A stretch of 12,874 nucleotides of DNA from JBOHNM01 sp050730675 (GCA_050730675.1 JBOHNM010000118.1:1-12874), one strand, 5' to 3'; positions 7,427 through 12,874 are shown, numbered from the stretch's first letter. Made by a program: numbers and translations. Notes: generated by a model from the sequence alone, not told the origin.

Positions 7427-9409
7427 TCAGTTGCAGCCGCTGAAGAACAGGTTGAGGAACAGGACCAGGTCGTCGACGGTGATCTGGCCGTCGGGGCCCT
7501 GCGTGCCGCCCAGCTGGGCGATGTCGGTCACGGCGAGGTTGTTGGCGAAGAACTGGGAGAGGTAGACGACGATGTCGTCCACCGTCAGGATGCCGTCGGC
7601 CCCGAGGGTGCCGCCCAGGCCGGCGACGTCGGCCGGGCAGGAGTTGATGCGGAAGCCGCCCGATCCGAAGTTGCTGTCGTTGTAGCCGCCGACGCGGATG
7701 AGGTAGCTCTGGCCGGCGACGGCCGCGAACGAGACGGAGGACGTGAATGCGCTGGGGGTGTCGTCGTCGCAGGCGATCTGCTGGCCGGGGCCGCTGGGGC
7801 AGCTGCCGTAGACGGCGAGCATGGTGTCCCAGTTGCACAGGCCGACGGTCGAGACCGAGACGTTGCCGGTGCGGGTGGCGGTGTAGCGCCACCACAGGTC
7901 ACGAGCGAAGTTCATGGTGGTGTTGGCCGCACCGGTGCAGGACGCCTCGGAGAAGCCGTCGGTGTGGGCGTTGGTGTTGGTGAAGATCGTGGTGCCGTCA
8001 ACGGCCGGGTAGGCGCCGGCGCAGATGTCGTTGCCGTTGCCGACGGTGGACCACGTGCGGATGAACACGTCCTTGCGGGCGTTGCTGTCGCTGGGGATCA
8101 GGTTGGCTGAGGTCGAGTCGAAGGCCAGGTCCAGACCGTCGGCGCTGAGCGAGGGGTTGGCGCTGGCGCCGTCGCCCGCGTTGCCCGTGGCGTTGACGCT
8201 GGCGCGCCACGTCGAGCCGGTGGTGCGGTCGTGCATGTAGACCTGCGCCACGCCGTTGATCGTGCCCGAGGCGAGGTTTGTCGCCGACGAGACGAACGCG
8301 ACGAAGCGGCCGTTGTCGGAGATGATCGGGTTGGAGCAGCTGGCGTTGGCCTGCTGGCCGGCGCCGTTCACGCTCACCAGCTCCATCGTGTCGTTGGTGC
8401 GGTCGTAGACGAAGATGTCCTGGAAGCCGCCGAGGTCATTCGGTACCAAGTTGCTGGCGGCCGAGGCGAAGGCGACATAGCGGCCGTCGCTCGAGAGCGA
8501 GGGCGTGGCCGACGAGCTGTTGGCGCCCTGGCCGTTCATGCCCTTGCTGACCAGTTCGGTGTAGGGGAGCTGGACCTGGGCGCCAACGCCGATCCAGCGG
8601 ACGAAGATGTCGCGGAAGTTGCCGCCGCCGCCGAGGTTGGTCGCGTCGGACTCGAAGGCGATCGTCGAGCCGTCGTAGCTGACGGCGGGGTTGTACGAAG
8701 CGCCGTTGGCGGGCGTCGTGCCGGTGATGATGTTGCCCGTCACGCTGATGCGCGACACGTTGCTGTTGCCCACATAGCGGATGGCGATGTCGCGGAAGCC
8801 GGCCTGGAGGTCGCCGCTGATGAGGTTCCACGCGGTGGTCTCGAACACGGCGAAGGCGCCGTCGCCGGTCACCGCGGCGTGGATCGAGTCACCGTTGCCG
8901 AAGGTGCCGCAGGGGTTGGGGGTGCCGGTCTTGGAGAACAGCGACGTGCCGTTGTAGATGTCGTCGGCGTCGTTCGCATCCGGGCACGGATCGAACGGCT
9001 CGTTGGAGTTGGAGTTGTTGGTGAACAGCGCCGGGCCGCCGCGGTAGGCGGGGTCGGAGCAGGAGCCCGCGAGGCCGCGCGGGGCGTTGGTGGGGGGGCC
9101 ATCGAAGCCGTTGAGGGTCAGGAAGGTGTTGCCCTTGTTGGCGCGGTTGTGCTTCCACACCTGCGCGGAGCTGGAGTTCGGCCCGCTGATGACCAGGTTG
9201 TTGGACGCGGAGATGAACACGACGGTGTTGCCGTCGGCGGCGATCTGCGGCTGGCGGCTGTCGCCGTTGCACTGCACGACGGTCTGGCCGTCCATGCGTT
9301 GGCTGGCACGCTCGATGGTCGTCTGGGCGGATGCGGTGGGGGCGCTGAGCAGGGCGAGGGTGGTGCCGGCGGCGAGCGCAACGATGGCGGTCCGATTCTG
9401 GCGGTTCAT
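7427..9409 (-). CDS. Secreted TolB-like propeller protein with GC-type dockerin tag (copy 1)
   Basis: A 660-residue exported protein. Residues 1-28 are a signal peptide (ALAAGTTLALLSAPTASA, cleavage before Q). Six TolB/PD40-like repeats follow (for example PSLSSDGRYVAFASAASNL then DIFVYDR), with an insert at residues 93-175 in the first blade bearing C117, C142 and C167 and the DPCPDANDADD segment. After the propeller come a PPC-like domain (NDICAGAYP, DLWWRYTATRTG, NWDTMLAVYGSC, YLIRVGGYND) and a two-repeat dockerin (GADGILTVDD and GPDGQITVDD) ending FFSGCN. The ATG at 9409 has GGAG six bases upstream; longer upstream frames lack signal sequence. It probably acts outside the cell or on its surface; such propellers usually mediate protein contacts, and no catalytic residues were recognised. 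It is paralogous to the next gene downstream, with a terminator between them. Confidence 0.93.
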   Translation of the reverse strand: MNRQNRTAIVALAAGTTLALLSAPTASAQTTIERASQRMDGQTVVQCNGDSRQPQIAADGNTVVFISASNNLVISGPNSSSAQVWKHNRANKGNTFLTLNGFDGPPTNAPRGLAGSCSDPAYRGGPALFTNNSNSNEPFDPCPDANDADDIYNGTSLFSKTGTPNPCGTFGNGDSIHAAVTGDGAFAVFETTAWNLISGDLQAGFRDIAIRYVGNSNVSRISVTGNIITGTTPANGASYNPAVSYDGSTIAFESDATNLGGGGNFRDIFVRWIGVGAQVQLPYTELVSKGMNGQGANSSSATPSLSSDGRYVAFASAASNLVPNDLGGFQDIFVYDRTNDTMELVSVNGAGQQANASCSNPIISDNGRFVAFVSSATNLASGTINGVAQVYMHDRTTGSTWRASVNATGNAGDGASANPSLSADGLDLAFDSTSANLIPSDSNARKDVFIRTWSTVGNGNDICAGAYPAVDGTTIFTNTNAHTDGFSEASCTGAANTTMNFARDLWWRYTATRTGNVSVSTVGLCNWDTMLAVYGSCPSGPGQQIACDDDTPSAFTSSVSFAAVAGQSYLIRVGGYNDSNFGSGGFRINSCPADVAGLGGTLGADGILTVDDIVVYLSQFFANNLAVTDIAQLGGTQGPDGQITVDDLVLFLNLFFSGCN

Positions 9410-9521
9410 GGGAAGCTCCGAGTGATTGGGGTGACTGGTGAATTGGGGGGCTTGCAGGCCCGTCCGGGAACCAGTGCGTAAGTGGGGGGGGAGATGGCTA
9501 ATGGTCTCGCGCGTCGAACAA

Positions 9522-9547
9522 GTGACCGCAAAGTGCGCAACGGCGCG
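9522..9547. repeat. Direct repeat, copy 1 (core TGCGCAACGGCGCG)
   Basis: The core at 9534-9547 is repeated exactly at 9645-9658, with additional matching bases (GACC) 5' of both cores. Spacing between copies is 111 bases. Possibly a protein-binding site in the control region of the propeller gene. Confidence 0.7.
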
Positions 9548-9589
9548 CCCGCGCCCCCGCGCGCAATCGCAAAATTCCAAATTCCATCG

Positions 9590-9609
9590 GCATCGGGATT
9601 TCCCGATGC
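9590..9609. repeat. Perfect 20-base palindrome (possible operator)
   Basis: GCATCGGGA, two T, then TCCCGATGC: nine-base arms that pair perfectly. It is centred within about four bases of the midpoint between the two direct repeats. There is no U run on either side, so a terminator is unlikely; operator or cruciform is possible. Confidence 0.65.
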
Positions 9610-9632
9610 GTTCGACTCTCTTACTCCAAAAA

Positions 9633-9658
9633 GGGACCACCAATTGCGCAACGGCGCG
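9633..9658. repeat. Direct repeat, copy 2 (core TTGCGCAACGGCGCG)
   Basis: The second copy contains the perfect 8-base palindrome TTGCGCAA; the first copy has GTGCGCAA. It is followed by a run of T on the plus strand (9662-9666). Confidence 0.7.
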
Positions 9659-9821
9659 GTCTTTTTGCCACGGGTAGAGACGCCTCATTTGTCCGATCGC
9701 CGCGACCCCGTGCCCCGTCCCGACCCGCCCGCCCATCCCCGATTCCCGCGTTTCACCCTTCCCCGTTTCCACCCTTCGAGTCCTTTGAGCCCTTCGAGTT
9801 CGATCCGCTTCCCGTTCTGAA

Positions 9822-9856
9822 TGTTCGCTGTGTGCTGTTCGCTGTTCGCTGTCTCC
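9822..9856 (+). repeat. Five 7-base tandem units in the leader of the small plus-strand gene
   Basis: Units TGTTCGC, TGTGTGC, TGTTCGC, TGTTCGC and TGTCTCC run directly into CCAAGGAG and the ATG at 9870. Three of the five units are identical. It lies in the likely 5' untranslated region. Confidence 0.7.
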
Positions 9857-9869
9857 CCAAGGAGCCCCC

Positions 9870-10277
9870 ATGACCCCCGAGACCTTCAACGCCGCCCTCG
9901 CCCAACGCAAGCTCGAAGCCGCCGACCTCCTCTTGATCCAGGCCAAGCGCGGCTCCGACGCCGACCGCATCCGCGCCGCCTCCGCCGTCCTCCGCATCGC
10001 CTTCATCCCCACCCCCACACGTGCCACCGACCGGCTGTCTTCAGCCGGTCGGTGCTCAACGCCAATGCCTCGCGATCCACGCCCCGTGCCGGATTCAACC
10101 TCTGCCTCGGGTGCCCCGGAATCCCCGCAGCCCCGCGAGGAGATTCCGGGCGATGCACCCCAGGCACTCCAAGTCCCCTCGCGCGCGGGCGCACCTTCCC
10201 CCCTCCTCACCGCCGCCGCACCACACCCTTCCTCGACCCACACCCCCGTGGACCGAGTCCCCGTTAACTCCAGCTAA
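9870..10277 (+). CDS. Hypothetical small protein, C-terminal half possibly remodelled by a repeat
   Basis: A 135-residue frame, the only credible plus-strand gene. AAGGAG lies five bases before the ATG. Residues 1-50 (MTPETFNAALAQRK, then a helical EAADLLLIQAK and DRIRAASAVLRIAF) use C or G at nearly every third codon position, as real genes here do. From residue 51 the frame runs through a perfect hairpin repeat (10025-10054) shared with non-coding sites at 10507-10585. Beyond it the sequence is Pro/Ser/Ala-rich with ordinary third positions. The N-terminal half is therefore probably a genuine alpha-helical protein, with the end altered by repeat insertion. No signal peptide, no transmembrane segment and no recognised family; function unknown. 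Confidence 0.5.
   Translation: MTPETFNAALAQRKLEAADLLLIQAKRGSDADRIRAASAVLRIAFIPTPTRATDRLSSAGRCSTPMPRDPRPVPDSTSASGAPESPQPREEIPGDAPQALQVPSRAGAPSPLLTAAAPHPSSTHTPVDRVPVNSS
10021..10054. repeat. Solitary REP-like hairpin (GTGCCACCGACCG family)
   Basis: A perfect 13-base-pair stem (10025-10037 with 10042-10054, loop TCTT). The leading 13-mer GTGCCACCGACCG recurs at 10507-10519 and, inverted, at 10573-10585. It lies inside the frame of the small gene at 9870. Confidence 0.75.
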
Positions 10278-10506
10278 CCCACCCTCGCGACCCAAGCCGG
10301 GCCGCGCCATCACCCCACCACTCAACAGCTCCAGCGCTGCACGACTCTTTGACAACCTACCGCCACCAACTGGTCGCCTGGTCGTCTGGCCTCCGGTCGC
10401 CTTTCCTGCGGGGTGGAAGGCCACGCAGAAATAACGTGGGGGCAGCGCGGCCCCCCCACAGGAAGGCCGCAGGCGAAGCGCGCCCGCACGTATGGAGGAC
10501 AAGGGT
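10278..10506. other. Intergenic stretch without a recognisable gene
   Basis: No frame here has a ribosome-binding site plus gene-like codon use. The only structure seen is a 7-base-pair hairpin, GTGGGGG (10436-10442) with CCCCCAC (10453-10459), without a U run on either strand. Confidence 0.5.
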
Positions 10507-10585
10507 GTGCCACCGACCGTCGCCCTGGACGGTCGGTGGTTTGGGGTGCGATGCACCGACCGCTCAAGGCAGCGGTCGGTGGCAC
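10507..10585. repeat. REPIN-like doublet of two inverted hairpins
   Basis: The outer inverted repeat is GTGCCACCGACCG (10507-10519) and its complement (10573-10585). Inside are two perfect hairpins: 10510-10521 with 10528-10539, and 10554-10564 with 10571-10581. Two REP hairpins head to head is the REPIN layout. No RAYT-type transposase gene is in the window. Confidence 0.7.
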
Positions 10586-10634
10586 GGGAAGTCAGTCAGT
10601 GTCCCCCGCCCCCCGCCCCTGGGGCGGCCGGTGG

Positions 10635-10791
10635 TTGCGAGTGGCTTCAGCCACTCGAAAGCATGCTCAATGATCTTGCCCCCCACGGCCCTTGGGGCCG
10701 ACGGTCCGACTCCTGCCGCCCAAACACTCCGTCGGCCCAAGGGGCCGAGTGCCACAAATGGGCCGCATCGAGTGGCTGAAGCCACTCGCAA
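10635..10791. repeat. 157-base inverted-repeat element with hairpin termini
   Basis: A 24-base sequence at 10635-10658, itself a hairpin (CGAGTGGCT, TC, AGCCACTCG), recurs as an exact reverse complement at 10768-10791. Inside, CCGACGG (10698-10704) faces CCGTCGG (10729-10735) with GGCCCTTGGGG-like flanks. The whole could fold into a long cruciform. It resembles a second REPIN- or MITE-like family. Confidence 0.7.
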
Positions 10792-10821
10792 GGGCCGAGC
10801 GCCCAAAGGGCGAAAGCCGAG

Positions 10822-10914
10822 TCAGGCCGCCTCGCCCCCGCACTCCGGGCACGGGCTCCCCCCCGCCAGCCCCGCCAGGTCGTACCCGCACTTGACGCAC
10901 ACGCCCGTCATCGC
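10822..10914 (-). pseudogene. Orphan zinc-ribbon fragment (CxxCGYDLxGL...CPECG)
   Basis: The minus frame ends MTGVCVKCGYDLAGL, then GGSPCPECGGEAA and a TGA at 10822-10824. It nearly repeats the C-terminus of the membrane protein at 12386-12874 (same Cx2Cx12Cx2C spacing, about 70 bases of near-identical DNA). Here the homology stops just before the Met: upstream the frame enters the 172-base repeat A instead of a transmembrane segment. No ribosome-binding site is evident for the 29-residue piece. It is probably a decayed gene end left by rearrangement; expression as a tiny zinc-binding peptide is less likely. Confidence 0.55.
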
Positions 10915-10915
10915 C

Positions 10916-11087
10916 GGGTGCCCCGCCCCCACGCTGTCCTCAGCGTTGGGGCGGGCGGCGCGGAGCGTGCGTCTCCAGATCACCGGAGTGGGCCGTTCAA
11001 TCCTGACGCCCTCCACCCTCGCCCGACCCGCTGCGGGTTGGGGCACCCGATCCAAAGGCAGAGAGTTGGGTCGGGCCACCCGCCGTT
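10916..11087. repeat. 172-base repeat, copy A
   Basis: Matches copy B at 11229-11400 without gaps (constant offset of 313) and with about six mismatches by my count. It begins with a 15-base-pair hairpin with one mismatch (10922-10936 with 10941-10955, loop TCCT) and contains a second GACCCGC-T-GCGGGT hairpin near 11022-11042. Confidence 0.85.
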
Positions 11088-11106
11088 TGAGAGTAAAACG
11101 GTCCCT

Positions 11107-11222
11107 CTTTGGAGCAAAGCGGGTGCACTCTGGAGCAAAGTGGGTGCTCTTTGGAGCACAATGGGCGCATTGTGGAGCAAAGTGCCGGCGTTTGGAAGCA
11201 CAACGGGTGCATTGTGCGGCTC
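11107..11222. repeat. 21-base imperfect tandem array, five units plus a partial
   Basis: Units at 11107, 11128, 11149, 11170 and 11191 share the pattern TTTGGAGCAAAGYGGGTGCA, with a partial sixth from 11212. The period is a multiple of three, so frames across it show a 7-residue periodicity. It fills the spacer between repeat copies A and B. Confidence 0.8.
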
Positions 11223-11228
11223 GATGCG

Positions 11229-11400
11229 GGGTGCCCCGCCCCCACGCTGTCCTCAGCGTTGGGGCGGGCGGCGCGGAGCGTGCGTCTCCAGGTCACCGGA
11301 GTGGGCCGTTCAATCCTGACGCCTTCCACCCTCGCCCGACCCGCTGCGGGTTGGGGCACCGGATCCAAAGGCGGAGAGCTGAGTCGGGCCACCCGCCGTT
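11229..11400. repeat. 172-base repeat, copy B
   Basis: The near-identical partner of copy A, beginning 15 bases after the stop of the SUMF1-like gene (11416). Its hairpins (for example 11235-11249 with 11254-11268) may end transcription of that gene, though no U run follows. Confidence 0.85.
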
Positions 11401-11415
11401 CCATCCAACCGCGTT

Positions 11416-12345
11416 CTATTTCGTAGCGTCCTGAGGTAGTTGAGTTCCGTCGGTCTTGGCGTCCTTTATGACGCGCACCACTCGGAATCCGTAATAGTCG
11501 AGGCGGTAGGCGGGGTTCCCGGAATCCCGCATGCCGCTGAGCGCGAAGGCCGACAGTCCCGAATAATCGCCACCACGGACTGAACGCATCGCACTCTCGA
11601 AGAGCTTCTTGCCGGTCTTGGCGGCTTGCTGGGGGCTCCCTCCGTCGGGGTCCACCAGCGCCATGCCCTTGGTATATGGGTACGGGTCGACAAACCAGTC
11701 CGAGCACCACTCGCGAACATTGCCGTGCATGTCGTAGAGCATCCACGGATTCGGCTTCTTGCCACGGACTGAATGCACTCGGCCGCCCGAATTAGCGTTG
11801 TACCACGCGTATTCGCCGAGTGTCGCTGCGCTGTTGCCGAACGAGTACGCCGTGGTTGTCCCGGCGCGGCAGGCGTATTCCCATTCTGCCTCGGTCAGGA
11901 GTCGGTAGGTCTCCTTCTCCCGCGTAGAGAGTTTTTTGCAAAAGTCCGTAGCCTCGTCCCAGGTGATGTTGGTGACGGGCAAGTCATCCCCAACCACTTT
12001 GCTCGGATTGGAATCCATGAGACTCTTCCATTGCGACTGGGTCGTCTCAGCGTCCGAGACCCACAGCGTGGGAGTAAACGTCACCTTGAACCGCAGCGAG
12101 GGCGCGGAAGGATCGTCAGATCCGATGAGCACCTCTTGTTGGGGCAGACGCACCAGCGTCATGCCAACAGAGTTCTTGTGGGTCGCCAGCGGCTGGGCCG
12201 GTTTCTCTTTGGCGCCCTCGGTTGCCGGCGGCGTGTCGCCGGACTTCGGCGCAGGCGATAGTGAACTTGGTGGCTGCTCAGCACGATATCCCAGCGTCAA
12301 GAAGACAAGCATCGGCGCCGCGATGGTCTTGGTGAGCAGTGGCAT
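11416..12345 (-). CDS. Exported SUMF1/FGE-fold protein lacking catalytic cysteines
   Basis: A 309-residue protein. Residues 1-~22 are a signal peptide or membrane anchor (K6, then a hydrophobic run to GY), followed by a Pro/Ala-rich linker to ~55. Residues 58-291 are the formylglycine-generating-enzyme/SUMF1 fold: NSVGMTLVRLP, a loosened GSD region, PVTNITWDEATDFCKKLS (123-140), YRLLTEAEWEYACRAGT (147-163), LYDMHGNVREWCSDW (203-217), RSVRGGDY (254-261) and YGFRVVR (285-291). True enzymes carry the redox cysteine pair between the RGG and GFR motifs; here that stretch reads SGLSAFALSGMRDSGNP with none, and no Cys follows C213. It is probably a non-oxidising relative, as many planctomycete family members are likely to be. 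The ATG at 12345 has AGGAG seven bases upstream. It lies 40 bases after the zinc-ribbon gene, so probably cotranscribed. Confidence 0.92.
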   Translation of the reverse strand: MPLLTKTIAAPMLVFLTLGYRAEQPPSSLSPAPKSGDTPPATEGAKEKPAQPLATHKNSVGMTLVRLPQQEVLIGSDDPSAPSLRFKVTFTPTLWVSDAETTQSQWKSLMDSNPSKVVGDDLPVTNITWDEATDFCKKLSTREKETYRLLTEAEWEYACRAGTTTAYSFGNSAATLGEYAWYNANSGGRVHSVRGKKPNPWMLYDMHGNVREWCSDWFVDPYPYTKGMALVDPDGGSPQQAAKTGKKLFESAMRSVRGGDYSGLSAFALSGMRDSGNPAYRLDYYGFRVVRVIKDAKTDGTQLPQDATK

Positions 12346-12385
12346 GCTGTAACTCCTGGTGTGCCGGAAGAGCCATCAGATGAGT

Positions 12386-12874
12386 CTAGGCTGTTTTCGA
12401 CTGCCCACACTCCGGACACAAACTCCCCGCCGCCAGCCCCGCCAGGTCGTACCCGCACTTGAGGCACACCCCCGTCATCGCCCTTCGCCGCGCCCGCCGC
12501 CCCGACCACACCAGCCACCCGCCGGCGAGTAGCGAAGCGAGGGCGAAGGGCCAGGGAACCAGCGTGACTTGAAAATCTGAGGCACCGCTGCCGTAGTGAT
12601 AGTGAACGTACGCGGCGAACCGAAGGTTTAGGCCGGTGTCTCCAGGGCCGATCAGGTTCGAATCAAGCAACCAATGCCACTCCCAGCCGGGCTTGGAGCT
12701 TGCATTCGAATCTCCGACCCATCTTGATGGCTGGGGAGAAGTGCAGAAGGGGACTGGAACAAGCCCCTCCATTGCGCCCACACTCCAACTTGATCCGATG
12801 TAGCCAAACTCCCACCACCGCGACGCCCCCCACACACCCGTGATCAGCACGCCGATCACGAGCAACGCCCACCC
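12386..12874 (-). CDS. Membrane protein with C-terminal zinc ribbon, 5' end cut by the window
   Basis: The minus frame is open to the window edge; a TTG at 12865 is the first possible start seen, but G-W-A precedes it in frame and the true start is probably outside. Visible order: a hydrophobic segment (ALLVIGVLITGVWG), a ~85-residue Trp/Gly-rich extracytoplasmic stretch, a second transmembrane segment (FALASLLAGGWLVW) ended by the basic SGRRARRR, then a zinc ribbon C-L-K-C-G-Y-D-L-A-G-L with a second CPEC pair (Cx2Cx12Cx2C), presumably cytoplasmic by the positive-inside rule. The CGYDLxGL ribbon tail is a recurrent planctomycete module of unknown function. The last 23 residues nearly match the orphan fragment at 10822-10914. 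It ends in TAG at 12386. Confidence 0.8.
   Translation of the reverse strand, partial: GWALLVIGVLITGVWGASRWWEFGYIGSSWSVGAMEGLVPVPFCTSPQPSRWVGDSNASSKPGWEWHWLLDSNLIGPGDTGLNLRFAAYVHYHYGSGASDFQVTLVPWPFALASLLAGGWLVWSGRRARRRAMTGVCLKCGYDLAGLAAGSLCPECGQSKTA

Larger units (their letters stand above)
9410..9869. promoter_or_regulatory. Divergent intergenic region between propeller copy 1 and the plus-strand small gene
   Basis: 460 bases with no credible gene. It holds a 26-base direct repeat (9522-9547 and 9633-9658, 21 of 26 identical, the last 14 identical) placed almost symmetrically around a perfect 20-base palindrome at 9590-9609. It also holds a 9-base tandem repeat (9773-9799) and a 7-base tandem repeat (9822-9856) just before the plus-strand gene. 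The repeat/palindrome block lies 110-250 bases upstream of the ATG at 9409 and looks like a regulator-binding region. Confidence 0.5.

Noticed and set aside
11107..11222. Possible CRISPR array
   Set aside because: Units are contiguous 21-mers without spacers, imperfect, and there are no cas genes.
10278..11415. Insertion sequence or transposon
   Set aside because: Abundant inverted and direct repeats, but no transposase or integrase frame and no clear target-site duplication; called repeats only.
10349..11434. 361-codon plus-strand frame
   Set aside because: It runs through both palindromic elements, both 172-base repeats and the 21-base array; composition is Arg/Pro/Ala-rich and there is no ribosome-binding site. 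Treated as non-coding.
10997..11746. 249-codon minus-strand frame overlapping the SUMF1-like gene end
   Set aside because: An out-of-frame shadow of the SUMF1-like gene joined to the repeats; no independent coding signal.

Overview
The window looks like a piece of a GC-rich planctomycete chromosome, most likely class Phycisphaerae. This is inferred from two lineage habits visible here: secreted proteins ending in a ~70-residue 'GC-type dockerin' tag (CPADxxxLGG...GPDGxxTxDD...FFxGC), and small membrane proteins ending in a CxxCGYDLxGL...CPECG zinc ribbon. Nearly all genes lie on the minus strand, so gene order reads right to left. No rRNA, tRNA, CRISPR array, integrase or transposase was found.

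Left edge (1-1884, minus): the tail of a toxin-antitoxin-like pair (a VapB-like antitoxin and the first seven codons of a probable PIN toxin). Next comes a complete NtrC-type sigma-54 response regulator with receiver, AAA+ and Fis-type HTH domains.

Centre (2036-9409, minus): three large exported proteins in a row, each with a signal peptide, a two-repeat C-terminal dockerin-like tag and its own hairpin terminator. The first (9409-7427) and second (7173-5188) are paralogues with a six-repeat TolB-like propeller, a Cys/Asp-rich insert, a PPC-like domain and the dockerin. The third (4855-2087) is a mosaic of an N-terminal beta-rich region, a choice-of-anchor-X-like domain, two DVUA0089/PPC-like repeats, a C-type lectin domain and the dockerin. 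Separate terminators argue for three transcription units with a common cell-surface or extracellular destination.

Right part (9410-11415): a structured upstream region for the first propeller gene, one plus-strand small gene (9870), then about 1.1 kb crowded with palindromic and direct repeats: REPIN-like CACCGACC hairpins, a second inverted hairpin pair, two 172-bp near-identical copies, a 5 x 21-bp tandem array and an orphan zinc-ribbon fragment. It reads as a non-coding repeat hotspot.

Right edge (11416-12874, minus): a two-gene unit, a zinc-ribbon membrane protein cut by the window edge followed 40 bases later by an exported SUMF1/FGE-fold protein that lacks the catalytic cysteines of true formylglycine-generating enzymes.

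The most interesting signals are the tandem dockerin-tagged surface cluster with its invariant propeller insert, the symmetric operator-like architecture upstream of it, and the stacked repeat families at 10021-11400. All functional statements are from reading the sequence; no database search was possible.
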